Source of the DNA: Blasia pusilla
Lineage: Eukaryota > Marchantiophyta > Marchantiopsida > Blasiales
DNA length: 64,000 bases
Direction: 5' to 3'
Assembly (NCBI GenBank): GCA_050084515.1
Contig: CM114272.1
Span: forward strand, 20,646,001-20,710,000
The notes under the pieces: model-generated
Told to the model about the DNA's origin: nothing
What the model saw: only the letters and a program-made list of their open reading frames with translations
The model's database searches: none
In this document: one piece after another, positions 35,736 through 45,896 of the stretch
Layout: every line of letters starts with the position of its first letter
How positions within the stretch are numbered: the first letter of the stretch is position 1
Made by a program: the position numbers and the translations under genes

Positions 35736-36197
35736 TATTTTTATGGGAGAGTGCCTTTTTGATTTGCAAACACCTCTCTGCTTGACATGTGGCAACTAGG
35801 CAACAAGAAAATATTTCACATGCTACGGCAAGCAGGAAAAAAATTTGAATGTATGTGGAGCATCATTAATCTCTTTCCTTTACGGGCTATAGACTAGCTC
35901 TTCGAACACTTTTTTATTTCCCTTGCATCGCAGGAGCACCTCACCTATATTATTATGGGAGAGTGCCTTCTTGATTTGCAAACACCTCTCTGTTTGACAC
36001 GTGGCAATTGGGCAACAAGAAAATATTTCACAGGCTACGGACAGCAGGGGAAAAAAATGAATTTATGTAGAGCATCATTAATCTCTTCCCTTAGGGCTCT
36101 ATACTAGCTCTTCAAACACTTTTTTATTTCCCTTGCATCGTACGGGCACCTCATCTATATTATTATGGAAGAGTGCTTGCTTGATTTGCAACACCTC
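35736..36197. repeat. ~213-bp tandem repeat, two full units and a cut third
   Basis: Units begin at the sequence TATTATTATGGGAGAGTGCC at about 35736 and 35951; a third starts near 36163 and is cut at 36197 by the LTR of the - strand gypsy. Each ends CCTTGCATCG-ACGGGCACCTCA. The ends resemble Helitron termini (5' TCTATATTATTATG; a GCATCG-ACGGGCA block close to that at 24799-24811). It could be a tandem of short non-autonomous Helitrons, which is inference. Confidence 0.7.
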
Positions 36198-36970
36198 TGT
36201 CGTGCGCATACACATCACTACACAACATACATCGCTGTTACCGAACACACCCAAACACGCACGATCCCATGCTAACCCATGGCATCCAAACAACGAGACA
36301 AGAAGTACCAAAACATCTCCAATAAAATAAGATCCAATCTCTCTCACAACACCATAGTTCTCAGATGTGTGCACTCTCACATGTCTCTCTCAATCTCAAA
36401 CTAAACCCACTCTCCTAATGAGAGGCTTGGGTCACACTCACAAGGCAAGGGATCATAGCTCCGCCGCCCCGTGCCAAGAGGTTCAACAAAGAGAGAATGA
36501 GCTCTCAAGCTCCCTCTCTCTTTGAGGTATACCCCTCCCCTCCCCCAAGCTCTCTCCATGGTAACCTATGCTCCCAAGTCACCTCCTTGGCTCTTGCCCT
36601 AATGTAGGAGGTCAAGGGTCACTTACCAAAAAATAGAAAGTTGACCATATACTAAAAAATGGTACTTACCTAAAATAGTAAGTTCCTCAATATGGCTCCA
36701 AATGAGCCGAAACGAAGGAGAAACCTGCTCTCTCAGGTCTCTCGGGGCCTCAGTAGGTCATCCTCGACCTCTTGAGCCTGTCCTCCACTACTCAAGAAGG
36801 CGCTCTACTAGATCTCACCTATCTATCCTAACAGACGTGACAACTGTCGTGCGCATACATATCGCTACACAACATACATCGCTGTCACCAAACACACACA
36901 CAAACACGCACGATCCCATGCTAACTCATGGCATCCAAACAACGAGATAAGAAGTACCGAAATATCTCCA
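36198..36970 (-). repeat. 3' LTR of methyltransferase gypsy copy 2
   Basis: 773 bp, TG...CA ends on the - strand: starts TGGAGATATTTCGG at 36970 and ends GCGCACGACA at 36198. It is preceded on the - strand by a polypurine tract reading AGGGGGGCGAT. The first 126 bp (36970-36845) and last 124 bp (36321-36198) are near-identical direct repeats, each also with TG...CA ends. Confidence 0.82.
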
Positions 36971-37139
36971 ATCGCCCCCCTAGCTGGTTATTAGGTCTCT
37001 CTAACTCCAGATAGCCATCTATCCCTACCTACCATAACATACATATCTCAGATGCTGAGAGCAAGAAGGTCGGGTGCTCATGTGGCCCCATCATTAGTCG
37101 CCTTCTTCTCATCCATGTCACAGACACAAGTCGAAATGT

Positions 37140-37949
37140 AGAACTACCTACGTTATGTACATATGGGATACATCCATCATCCATGAGGGATCCTAGTGAG
37201 TGGTAGTGTCAAACATGCCATATGCCATCCTCTCGAACATCCATCACAGACTAGCATAGTGGCTACACCACGGGCCGAACCACACAACATACACCGCAAG
37301 CCGCCAGGAACTACTACTTATCTCGCATCAACTATACCGTCAATGTTCGAAAGGTGACACGACACACACTTACCCACATGGTCCTTCCAAACCATACCGT
37401 CATGTCTCTCCAATAAGAGAACACCTCATGGCAAAACTTCACGCACTCTCAAGATGGTACGCCTTGCAGTCACATCCAACGTCGTGGGTGCCGTCTGCTG
37501 CAAGTAGACATAATCTCCCTGATGAAACCTCCGGATAGTAGGTAGATAACCATCCCCCTGAATAGTCGCATACCTCAATATATCCCGATGCTGCGCAATC
37601 GCCAAGTTCTCAAACACCATAAGCATCACTCTCCGAAATAATTCAACCCTCTAAGAACATGCTCGCATACATACATCAGGGTCATCAAGGTTCAACACCT
37701 CACAAACATCCCAAAAAATGGCCGCAAGTAAATGTGGCTCTCGGCCATACAAAAGCAAGTACGGTGAGAAAGACGCTAAGGATGCCTGCTTGCTGAATCT
37801 GTATCCCATCGCCAACCACGTCAACTGGAGGTTCCAATCTCCGAGGTGACCTCTATGGAGGCCATACTTGTGTAGTCCTCTCTTCACCGTCTGCACAACC
37901 CGCTTCGCTAGTCCATCCGTCTCAAGATGATCTCGTGAAGTAGTGCGGT
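37140..37949 (-). pseudogene. integrase C-terminal part plus PHD finger, gypsy copy 2
   Basis: 37949-37640 reads DHLETDGLAKRVVQTVKRGL and GDWNLQLTWLAMGYRFSKQ, then LLLYGREPHLL, matching copy 1. 37629-37426 reads NLAIAQHRDILRYATIQG and DYVYLQQTAPTTLDV, then RTILRVREVLP, the C-terminal integrase part. 37310-37150 encodes the PHD: CMLCGSARG, LVCDGCSRGWHMAC, then a TGA and WMYPIC, so one of the eight zinc ligands is Tyr and a stop precedes it. Copy 2 keeps CAG codons where copy 1 has TAG stops. Confidence 0.85.
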
Positions 37950-38352
37950 TGTCGCGACCCTCATAACCAAACAACTCCAAATTGACGCCAAGCGTAACAT
38001 CAGAACTCAAGTGGACTCACGCTGCGATGATTGCTCTTTGGAGAGGCTTTTGGAAAGGTCTCTTGGAAAAGTCCAAGAGACAAAACGTGGAAGTGCGTTT
38101 CATGCGTTAGTGAGTGGAGTGTTAGGTTGCAAACTTAGTTAGCTTATTTTGATAGTTTAGATTAGTTCTGCAAACTTAGGCTAATTCTAATAATTCTAAG
38201 TGCTGCAAGCGACAACCTAACACTTAAGCCAAAAGAGGAATTGCGGGTTAGCTACCAAAACATGATTTAGTGTTAAGGGGTCGGCTTCCCATAACTTAAC
38301 ATTAAAAAAGGTTTTCGTTCATGGGGACATCAACCTTCTAAGGAGGGGTGAG
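37950..38352 (+). repeat. deleted tandem gypsy-B copy: LTR start joined to 3' internal tail
   Basis: 37950-38103 matches the first ~150 bp of the LTR at 38353. From about 38104 the sequence matches 55127-55382, the tail just before the 3' LTR, ending in the polypurine tract CTAAGGAGGGGTGAG. The join falls at TTAGTGAGTG, where both parents share TAGTG, so microhomology probably drove the deletion. Confidence 0.8.
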
Positions 38353-40409
38353 TGTCGCGACCCTCATAACCAAACAACTCCAAATAGGCGCCAAGCGGAA
38401 CATCAGAACTCAAGTGGACTCACGCTGCGATGATTGCGCTTTGGAGAGGCTTTTGGAAAGGTCTCTTGGAAAAGTCCAAGATGCGAAATGCGGAACAAAG
38501 TTGTGCGTTTCATGCATTAGTTGTCGTGCGCCTACTCTCCTTGAACGTTTATCTTGTTTGTTGCGGAAGCGTGCGTTCAGTAGGTCACGCTCTCAACGCT
38601 GATCTGCATCCAAACACGCACTCTGGTTAGTCTGGTCTTGGATCAATCAGCGGGCTAACTTTCCAAGTTCTCGTCTCGGAATCTCATCAAGCTCAACCTT
38701 CCTAGTTTTGCGGTTTACAACACGGGCAAGTCTCGAAAGACTTGGGATAGACTTTCTGGTCGGTTCAAGAACCTGAAACGACGTTTCGCGCCTAGCGGTT
38801 CCAACTGTCTGATGGACATCCAATGAGTTCTTCACCAAGACTCGGACGAAGTGAATCTTGGGTTGGAATCCAAGTGTGGCGTACAAAGTCCACTCCCTTG
38901 GATCAGGTTTGGGTTTCGAGTTCCAACGCCAAACTCTCGTTCCATCCCGTGCCTCTGAAATGCCGTTTGGCGCCCAAAGTGGGGATTCGTGTTCCGAGAC
39001 ATCTCGGAGAGACTCCTCCATTACTAGTACTTCTGGGGATCTCCGGGGGCCCCCTACATTTAGGGAAAGACACCCGGGCCTCTCCAATTGGCCCTCAACC
39101 CGATTGCTCTTTCAATCGTTTTCGGCCAATATCTCAGCATGTACTTATGCATTTGCTAAGATCGTTAGTGTGTTGGAAGCGTCTCAAGATAAGCTTTCCA
39201 ACGCGCACTTATTTGTCCAGAATTCATCTTGAAGCTCAACTTTATGGTCCTAAACACAGTCAGATTCTCCCAAACGCTAGTCGTGTTCCAAACTGGTTCT
39301 CACCTCTTTGGCAACCAACCTCCCAAGACTCAACTCATCTCAAGTTTTGGCTCGGGTTTGGTCTAGGTTTCCTGGTCGCGACCACTAACGCATAAAACGT
39401 ACAACTCTGTTCCGCGTTTCATCTCTTAGACTTTTCCAAGAGACTTTTCCAAATGTCTCTCCAAAGCGCAAACCTCGCAGCGTGAGTTCACTTGAGTTCT
39501 GATGTTTTGCTTGGCGCCTATTTGGTGTTGTTTGGTTATAAGGGTCGCGACATTAGTGGTCACGACCAGGAAACCTAGACCAAACGCGAGCCAAGACTTG
39601 AGATGAGTTGAGTCTTGGAAGGTTGGTTGCCAAAGAGGTGAGGACCAGTTTTGGAACACGACTAGCGTTTGGGGAATTCGACTGTGTTTTGGACCATAAA
39701 GTTTAGCCCCAAGATGCGTTCAAGACAAATGAGAGCGCATTGGAAAGCGTATCTTGAGACGCTTCCAACGCACTAAAGATCTCAACAAACGCATGGTACA
39801 GATATTGGCCGAAAAAGATTGTGAGAGCAATCGGGTTGAGAGCCAATGGGAGAGGCCTGGGTGTCTTTTCCTAAATTTAGGGAACCTCGGAGATCTCCAG
39901 AATTACTAGTAAGGGAGGAGTCTCTCCAAGATGTCTTGGAACACGAATCCCCACTTTGAGCAGCAAATGGCGTCTCACAGGAACAAGATGGAACGGGAGG
40001 TTGGCGTTGGAACTAGAAACCCAAACCTGATCCAAGGGAGTGGACTTTGTACGCCACAGTTGGATTCCGACCAGAGATTCACTTTGTGCGAGTTTTGGTT
40101 AGGGACTCATTGGATGTCCATTGGACAGTTGGAACCGCCAGGCGCGAGACGTTGTTTGGTTCTTGAACCGACCACAAAGTCAATCCCAAGTGTTTCAAAA
40201 CTTGCTTGTATTGTAAACCGCAAAACTAGGAAGGTTGAGCTTGATGAGAGACTGAGACGAGAACTCCAAAATCTAGCCCGCTGATTGATCCAAGACCTGA
40301 CTAACCAGAGTGCGTGTTTGGATGCAGATCAGCGTTGAGAGCGTGACCTATTGAACGCACGCTTCCGCAACAACAAAGATTAACGTTCAAGGAGAGTAGG
40401 TGTACTACA
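38353..40409 (+). repeat. gypsy-B 5' LTR, interrupted by an inverted solo LTR
   Basis: Starts TGTCGCGACCC and ends GTACTACA. Without the nested 38522-39552 segment and one TTAGT it is about 1.02 kb, matching the 3' LTR (1029 bp). Frames inside it are shadows and code for nothing recognisable. Confidence 0.88.
38522..39552 (-). repeat. solo LTR of gypsy-B family nested in the 5' LTR
   Basis: A complete LTR in reverse orientation (TGTCGTGCGCC at 38522, GGGTCGCGACA ending at 39552) with no internal sequence. It is flanked by identical 5-bp target duplications TTAGT (38517-38521 and 39553-39557). It inserted as a full element and was later reduced by LTR-LTR recombination. Confidence 0.93.
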
Positions 40410-40411
40410 CG

Positions 40412-40425
40412 TGATATTAGAGCAA
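40412..40425 (+). promoter_or_regulatory. primer binding site of gypsy-B
   Basis: TGATATTAGAGCAA, two bases after the LTR end, differs at two positions from TGGTATCAGAGC, the standard initiator-methionine tRNA site of plant gypsy elements. Confidence 0.75.
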
Positions 40426-40626
40426 ATCCTTGGTGAGCGTGAACTTGGGGTCGTAGAAGATATGGACGTTTGAGAAGAACTCAAGGTAGTTGGAAGACAA
40501 CAATGCTTGAGGAGGAACGAAAGAGACGAGGAGGAGATATGAGAAAGCGAGGACTTGCAAATGGTGACCAAGGGCGAAGAACCGAGGAAGCCGTGAGTCA
40601 AAGCAAAAAAGTGGAGAGACAAATCA

Positions 40627-41570
40627 ATGATGAACTGTGAGCCAGAGGTGGAGATTGCAACTCCTAAAGTGCCGAGTCCCAAACATGAGGATGTTCCAAA
40701 TGCAAATATTTTCGCGGGGCCTGCAGCCCCAAACTCAAACGACGCGGCCTTTTATATCCAAATGATGGATTTGATGAAGGTGAGGGCGGACCAGATGGTA
40801 GTACAAAGCAAGGTGATGGTAGAACTCAAGTCGAATGGAGCCTCTAGTTCCAGAGAAAAGCTTTGTAAGACAGATTTGCCAAGGCCATTCAGAGGAATGG
40901 GGCGTTCTCGGAAAGTGAGCGAGTTTCCAACAGAACTCGAACTTTATTTCGAATCACAAAAGGCAGATGAGCAAGACAAGGTGACTATAGTGGTCATGTT
41001 TCTAAAGGATCATGCTCTCCACTGGTGGATGGCTCATCGTAAGAACATCTGGATCGTGGAAGAACTTTGAGTTGGGAAGATTTCAAGGAGTTGATTGGTA
41101 ACCAATTCACTCCGGAATATTAGGAGTATCGCGATGGCATGGAGTTTATGAGGTTGCACCAAAGCGGATCCCTTAGCGCTTATGTGCAAGAGTTTAGTGC
41201 ACACATGAGCTCACTTTCCACGGATGAGTTTACAAAGAAGGTGATCTTCTTAAATGGACTCAAACCGAGAGCCGAAAAGGCCCTTCTGCGTATGCCTCAC
41301 ATTCTAGAGACATGTGCCGAGCTTCTGAGGCTATCGAAGCGGATAGGGGACGATGAAGTCCAAAACAAAAAACTCTTTGAGCTGAAAAGTTTTTCTTAGT
41401 TACTGAAAAACAAAGGGACATCCAAGAGGGTTTGGAATGGGGGTGAGCGCGACCACGGAGGGTCTCTTGCCCCAACAGGGCCGCCATTCCCGAAGTCAAC
41501 AAACGCCAAAGTGATTTGCTACAATTATGGCGAACCCAAGCATGTGGCTAAGGACTGTGTGAGGCCCAAG
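40627..41570 (+). pseudogene. gypsy-B gag
   Basis: Frame 40627-41070 contains PRPFRGMGRSRKVSEFP, FPTELELYFESQKADEQDKV and DHALHWWMAHR, the capsid signature. After a stop (TGA, about 41069, following KNIWIVEEL) a nearby frame, 41139-41399, reads FMRLHQSGSLSAYVQEFSAHM and LNGLKPRAEKALL, the second half of the capsid. A zinc knuckle follows (CYNYGEPKHVAKDC, first C-x2-C pair damaged to C-x2-Y). Stops break the protein. Confidence 0.82.
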
Positions 41571-42200
41571 GTTAGTAAATCGAGTATGATTGCGTTTGCT
41601 GCTAAGCACTTATCGGTGGGAGATCTAGATACATTTCTCCAAGTCACCGGGAGAGCGCCCAATTTGGTGTACCTAGGATCCAAGATCGCTAATCGCGATG
41701 TGATGTTGATCGTTGATACAGGTGCTTCGCACTCATTCTTCAGCCTGAGAATCGTGAAGACGTTGGATTGCCAACCACCAAGGCGGATGAACCCATTAGG
41801 GTAGGATTCGCGGGAGGTAAGTCCTACCAGACCTCAGAGCTGGTTTTAGGGCTAGTTGTGGGATGCGGAGTATTTGAGTTGAAGGATAATTTCACAGTTT
41901 GCAACATGGATGGAATCGATGGAGTCTTGAGGAACACGCTCTTGGATGCACATGAGGTGGAACTGAGCCAAAGACCTTTGAGGTTGAGCGCCTTGGTTAA
42001 ATGCAAACGTACGGATGTCAGATTGGTTTGTGAGGTTCCTAGAAAGACGGAGTTGGTGAACGCCATCACGAGGACAAGTTTGGCTGAGTTAGAGGAAGGA
42101 GTCCTTTGCTTGATGAGGCAAGTGAGGATGATGCAAGCGCGAGATGCAAAGATCAGAAATCAGCTTCAAAGGGGATCCCTGAAACACTCAAGAGAGTTGT
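41571..42200 (+). pseudogene. gypsy-B aspartic protease region
   Basis: The protease cuts the polyprotein. The active site reads LIVDTGASHSFFS (about 41710) in frame 41511-41804. A frame change leads to 41768-42202 with KDNFTVCNMDGIDGVL, equivalent to the usual 'D.ILGMDWL' flap partner, here altered. One frameshift near 41790 breaks it. Confidence 0.8.
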
Positions 42201-42760
42201 GAAAGAATTTGGAGATGTGTTGACTAAGGAGCTTCTGACTGAGTTGCCACCACATAGGGCGGTTGATCATAAGATAAAGGTGAAACCTGGATCTCAATCA
42301 CCTTCAAAGACGCCATATAGGTTGAATCAATAAGAACTTGTTGAGTTGCAAAAACAGTTGGGTGAACTCCTAGAGAGGGGTTGCATCCGAACTAGCAAGT
42401 CACCTTATGGAGCGCCCGTCCTCTTTGTGAAGAAGAACGATGGAAAGTTGAGACTCTATGTTGATTACCGAGAGCTGAATAAAATGACGGTAAGGAACAA
42501 CTATCCTCTTCTGAGGATGGATGAACTCTTTGATCGATTTTCAGGTGCCAAGTATTTCAGCCGGATTGACCTAAAATCATGTTATTATCAGATTCAGATT
42601 GCCAAAGCGGATGTAGAGAAGAGTGCGTGTAGGACGAGATACAGTTTGTTTGAGTTTGTGGTAATGCCTTTTGGTCTTTGTAATGCACCTCCGATGTTCA
42701 CACTTTGATGAACTCCATCTTTCATAAGAAGACGGATGAGTTCATCATCATCTATATAGA
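42201..42760 (+). pseudogene. gypsy-B reverse transcriptase
   Basis: Reads [89 protein letters not shown], and the intact catalytic box IIYIDDILLYS (frame 42705-43127). One in-frame TAA (42331) replaces a residue before ELVELQKQ, and the frame changes after APPMFT. Apart from these the domain is well kept, so this element is younger than the methyltransferase gypsy. Confidence 0.9.
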
Positions 42761-43700
42761 TGACATACTCCTCTATTCGAAAACACTAGTGGAGCACGCT
42801 CGACATTTGAAGACGGTATTTGAGAAACTAAAGGCGAACAAGCTGTATGTGAATGCGGATAAGAGTGAGTTCGGTTTGATGAAGATCAAGTTCTTGGGGC
42901 ATGTGGTTAGTATAGATAGAGTGAGTGTAGACATGGAGAAGGTAAGCGCGATTTCCGAATGGGAACCTCCTTCCATTGTGAAAGGGATGAGGAGGTTCAT
43001 CAGAGCGGTCCAATTTTATCGGACATACGTGAAGAACTTTTTGGGAATAGTGAAACCTCTCACAAATTGGACCACAAAGTTTTCCAACACAATATGGACC
43101 GAGGAAGTGGATAAAGGGTTCAATTGAATCAAAGAGATCCTCTCGCAAGAACCAATTGTGAAGCTTCCGGAGTTTGACCAACCGTTGAGGTGCACACTGA
43201 TGGTAGTGATTTTGGGATTGCAGGAATGTTGGTGCAAAAAGGGAGACGTGTAGCATACGAGAGCAAGAAGCTTAGCGACACTGAAAGGAGATGGCCCACT
43301 CATGAGAAAGAGTTGTTTGCGGTGGTTCATTGCTTGAGGAAGTGGCGTCACTATGTGGGACTTCACTAAACTCGAGTATTCACCAATAACACAGCGCTCA
43401 AGAATTTTGAGACCCAGGATCACGTAACACCGAAGAAACTTTGATGGCTTGATACCTTGGCATTGACGAATGTGGAGCTAATCCACAAGCCAGGGAAAGA
43501 CAATGTTATTCCAGATGCATTTAGTCGGAGGGATGAGCATATGCCATCGACGACACAAGTCTTGAGAGCGATATTCCCTAATGAAACAGATCTGGAAAGA
43601 AGGATTCGTGAAGGATACAAGAAGCATGCACAAGCGAGTGAATACCTTAGGAAGTTGAAGCGAGTCGAGAAGGTGGAAAATCTAAGTTTGAGGCACGGCT
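42761..43700 (+). pseudogene. gypsy-B RT connection and RNase H
   Basis: Thumb/connection sequence (FEKLKANKLYVNADKSEFG, IKFLGHVVS, MRRFIRAVQFYRTYVKNF) is open in 42705-43127. RNase H follows with VHTDGSDFG in the next frame at about 43190, YESKKLSDTERRWPTHEKEL and AVVHCLRKWRHYVGLH, then a stop at 43368. The end reads TNVELIHKPGKDNVIPDAFSRR (43457-43717). Confidence 0.85.
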
Positions 43701-44085
43701 TGCTAAGGTTTAAGTAGAGCAGGATCTATGTAGATCAAGGCAAGCTACAAACCAAAGTGTTTGTGGAATGTCACGATGGAACTTTAGCAAGACACAAAGG
43801 GGAGATATCCACTCTTGCTGTTTTGGCCAAGAGGTTCTTTTGGCCCAACATAAAGGAAGATATTACTCAATATGTGAAGACCTGCGTGACCTGTCAAGCA
43901 AAAAAGTTTCTTCTGCAAAGAAGCAAGGCTTACTTTGTCCTTTGCCAATCCCGGAGGGACCCTTGCAAAGCATTAGCATGGATTTCATTACGAGTCTTCC
44001 GAAATCTGAAGGATATAACGCTATACTTGTGATAGTTGATCGGTTTAGCAAGTTGGGGAGGTTTGTGCCGACTAGAGATTCTTCG
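43700..44085 (+). pseudogene. gypsy-B integrase, first half (zinc-binding domain and first catalytic Asp)
   Basis: The H-H-C-C domain reads VECHDGTLARHKGE, RFFWPNIKEDITQYVKTCVTC and QAKK. After a frame change the core starts LQSISMDFITSLPKS and LVIVDRFSKLGRFVPTR (43768-44085). The sequence then runs into the MULE at 44086. The second half resumes at 52952. Confidence 0.88.
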
Positions 44086-44146
44086 GGGGCTGGTATTCTG
44101 GCAGGAGAGAGTAAGAGAGGAGAGGAAGAGAGGAAGAGAGGAGAGT
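44086..44146 (+). repeat. left terminal inverted repeat of the MULE
   Basis: Starts GGGGCTGGTATTCTGG, then about 45 bp of GAGAGGAAGAG-type purine sequence. Matches the complement of the right end in composition and general pattern, with imperfect base-to-base identity. Confidence 0.6.
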
Positions 44147-44855
44147 CTCTCTTCAAAAGAAAAGGCCAAATCCGCCTCCTCTCTTCAAAACTTTTTGACA
44201 TATTTGAAATTTTTGTTTGCTTTAAAATTCAGGAAATCTTTAGAAGAGAGTATTTAGTGGTCCACATTTGGCCCTAAAAAAACCTCCTCTTTCTGGGGCG
44301 TGAAAAAAAGGAGACATCATAAGACCACCCTAAACATTTTTCCATCACTCTCCATGTGAGCCTAAGTTTCTTAACATTCCCTGTCTCGGTCAACAAAAAG
44401 CAGTGCCCTTGGTATTTTTGTTGGAGGACCATCCGGATGGGTACCTCTCTTTTTGTAGGGATTGTTGCCTGCATCATGGCCTCCCCTAAATTGCCCCATA
44501 ACCAACTTTTTGTTGGTTATGAATGGTGTCTGCTCAAGACCAACTTTCTGAAATGTGAACAAATCAGATCCTAAGGCTGAGAAACTGCACCCCTCCCAAC
44601 CCGTAAGAAAGCTCACCATAAGAAAGGAAAGATTTTTAGAAGTGATTTTCTTCCACCCTACACCCACAACGATCTAACGGGTTGGGAATCCGAAATGGCA
44701 ATCCGACAGGTAGTAGGAATCCTGCACATCTTAGACAAGAAAAGAAGCCTACAACTGGTTGGACGAATGAAGGGGAACGAGCCAAAAGTCAAGAAGCCCG
44801 CCACAATGCGCCAGAAGTTGGTCTCACCAGGATAGAGTCCGATCACTCAAGCAGT

Positions 44856-45549
44856 CAACCTGTCGGAATCCGACAGGTTGCCTGGAAATGGTTAAAAAGT
44901 TACAGTGGGCAAAAAGCGAAAAGTTGGAATCATACGGGTTGCAGAATTGTAATTCTGAGTGGCTAAAAGAACACAATCCACAAGTCCAAAAACATATTCC
45001 AGCAAACTTTTACAAACACCATTATGGGTTGAAAAAATCTCGTCCTTTATTACCTCCGAAGGAACCTCGAAAATGTACATTTCACCTAGTCTATGATTTC
45101 TTCAGCCTCGTCATCTACAAATTTACTCCTAACTCTCCTCGGTGACAGTACCAAAGGAATGTCCTGGGATTCAAGTGGCTCCTCTGGCCGATTGTAGACG
45201 GGGATCGAAAATGTTGGCGAATTCGAGAGCCTTGGCCCCCCCCTAGGTACACCATAACGGTCCCATGTAACCTGTCTCGAGTCCCACCGCCTTCCTCGGC
45301 AGTATACCTTGTACGCTCTGCAATGTGACACCCATCCAGTATCAATATCTGCTCCGTCCCCGGTAATACCACTATGGCAACCGCACAGGTAGAAGGAATC
45401 CAACACGTCTGAGAGAAGAAAAGAAGCCTACGCCTGCCTTTACGAGTTGAGGGGAAGGTGCCAAGGGAAGAAGCCCGCCAGACTGCCTCTTAAGTTGGAC
45501 CAACAGGGAAAGGGTCCGATCAGGCAACCTGTCGGAATCAGACAGGTTG
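44856..45549. repeat. two isolated 25-bp palindromes near the left MULE end
   Basis: 44856-44880 is a perfect palindrome with arms CAACCTGTCGGA and TCCGACAGGTTG around one base. 45525-45549 is the same with one mismatch. Both carry a T/A pair where most other copies have C/G, so the two arms changed together. Half-palindromes TCCGACGGGTTGC also lie near 45608 and 45657. Confidence 0.92.
45086..45406 (-). CDS. small acidic-tailed frame in the MULE, function unknown
   Basis: 106 codons ending KFVDDEAEEIID. Not recognised. The acidic tail resembles that of the methyltransferase-like frame (ILQELSDDDE), and the sequence lies downstream of it on the same strand. It may be an alternative last exon or a decayed duplicate. 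It could also be a chance frame. Confidence 0.3.
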   Translation of the reverse strand: MLDSFYLCGCHSGITGDGADIDTGWVSHCRAYKVYCRGRRWDSRQVTWDRYGVPRGGPRLSNSPTFSIPVYNRPEEPLESQDIPLVLSPRRVRSKFVDDEAEEIID

Positions 45550-45896
45550 CCTGGAGATGGTAAAAGGGTGCAGTGGTCAAAAAGCGAAAAGTTGCAAGGA
45601 GGAGAAATCCGACGGGTTGCAGTGGTCATAAAGTGAAGGTTGCAAGCAGGAGAAATCCGACGGGTTGCAAAGTAGAAGTCCGTGGAGTACATAGACGATC
45701 TCATTCGAAAAGACAAAAAATGATCAGCAAACATTTACAAGCACCACCATTGATCGAAAAAATCTTCTGCTTTATATCATCCGAAAAAAGCTCGAAACTG
45801 TACATTTGATCTATTCTATGAAATCTTTTGCCTCATTATCAAAAAACTCCCAACTCCAAACGCTGCAGTCAAGCTGGGTCGTTGAGTTCTTTGAAC

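Noticed and set aside
35736-36197. LTR pair made of the two 213-bp units
   Set aside because: Units are directly adjacent with no internal region, and lack TG...CA ends.
38823-39395. 190-codon frame in the gypsy-B 5' LTR
   Set aside because: It lies wholly within the inverted solo LTR. Weaker equivalents occur in the other LTR copies. LTRs of this kind are non-coding, and the frame is a shadow.
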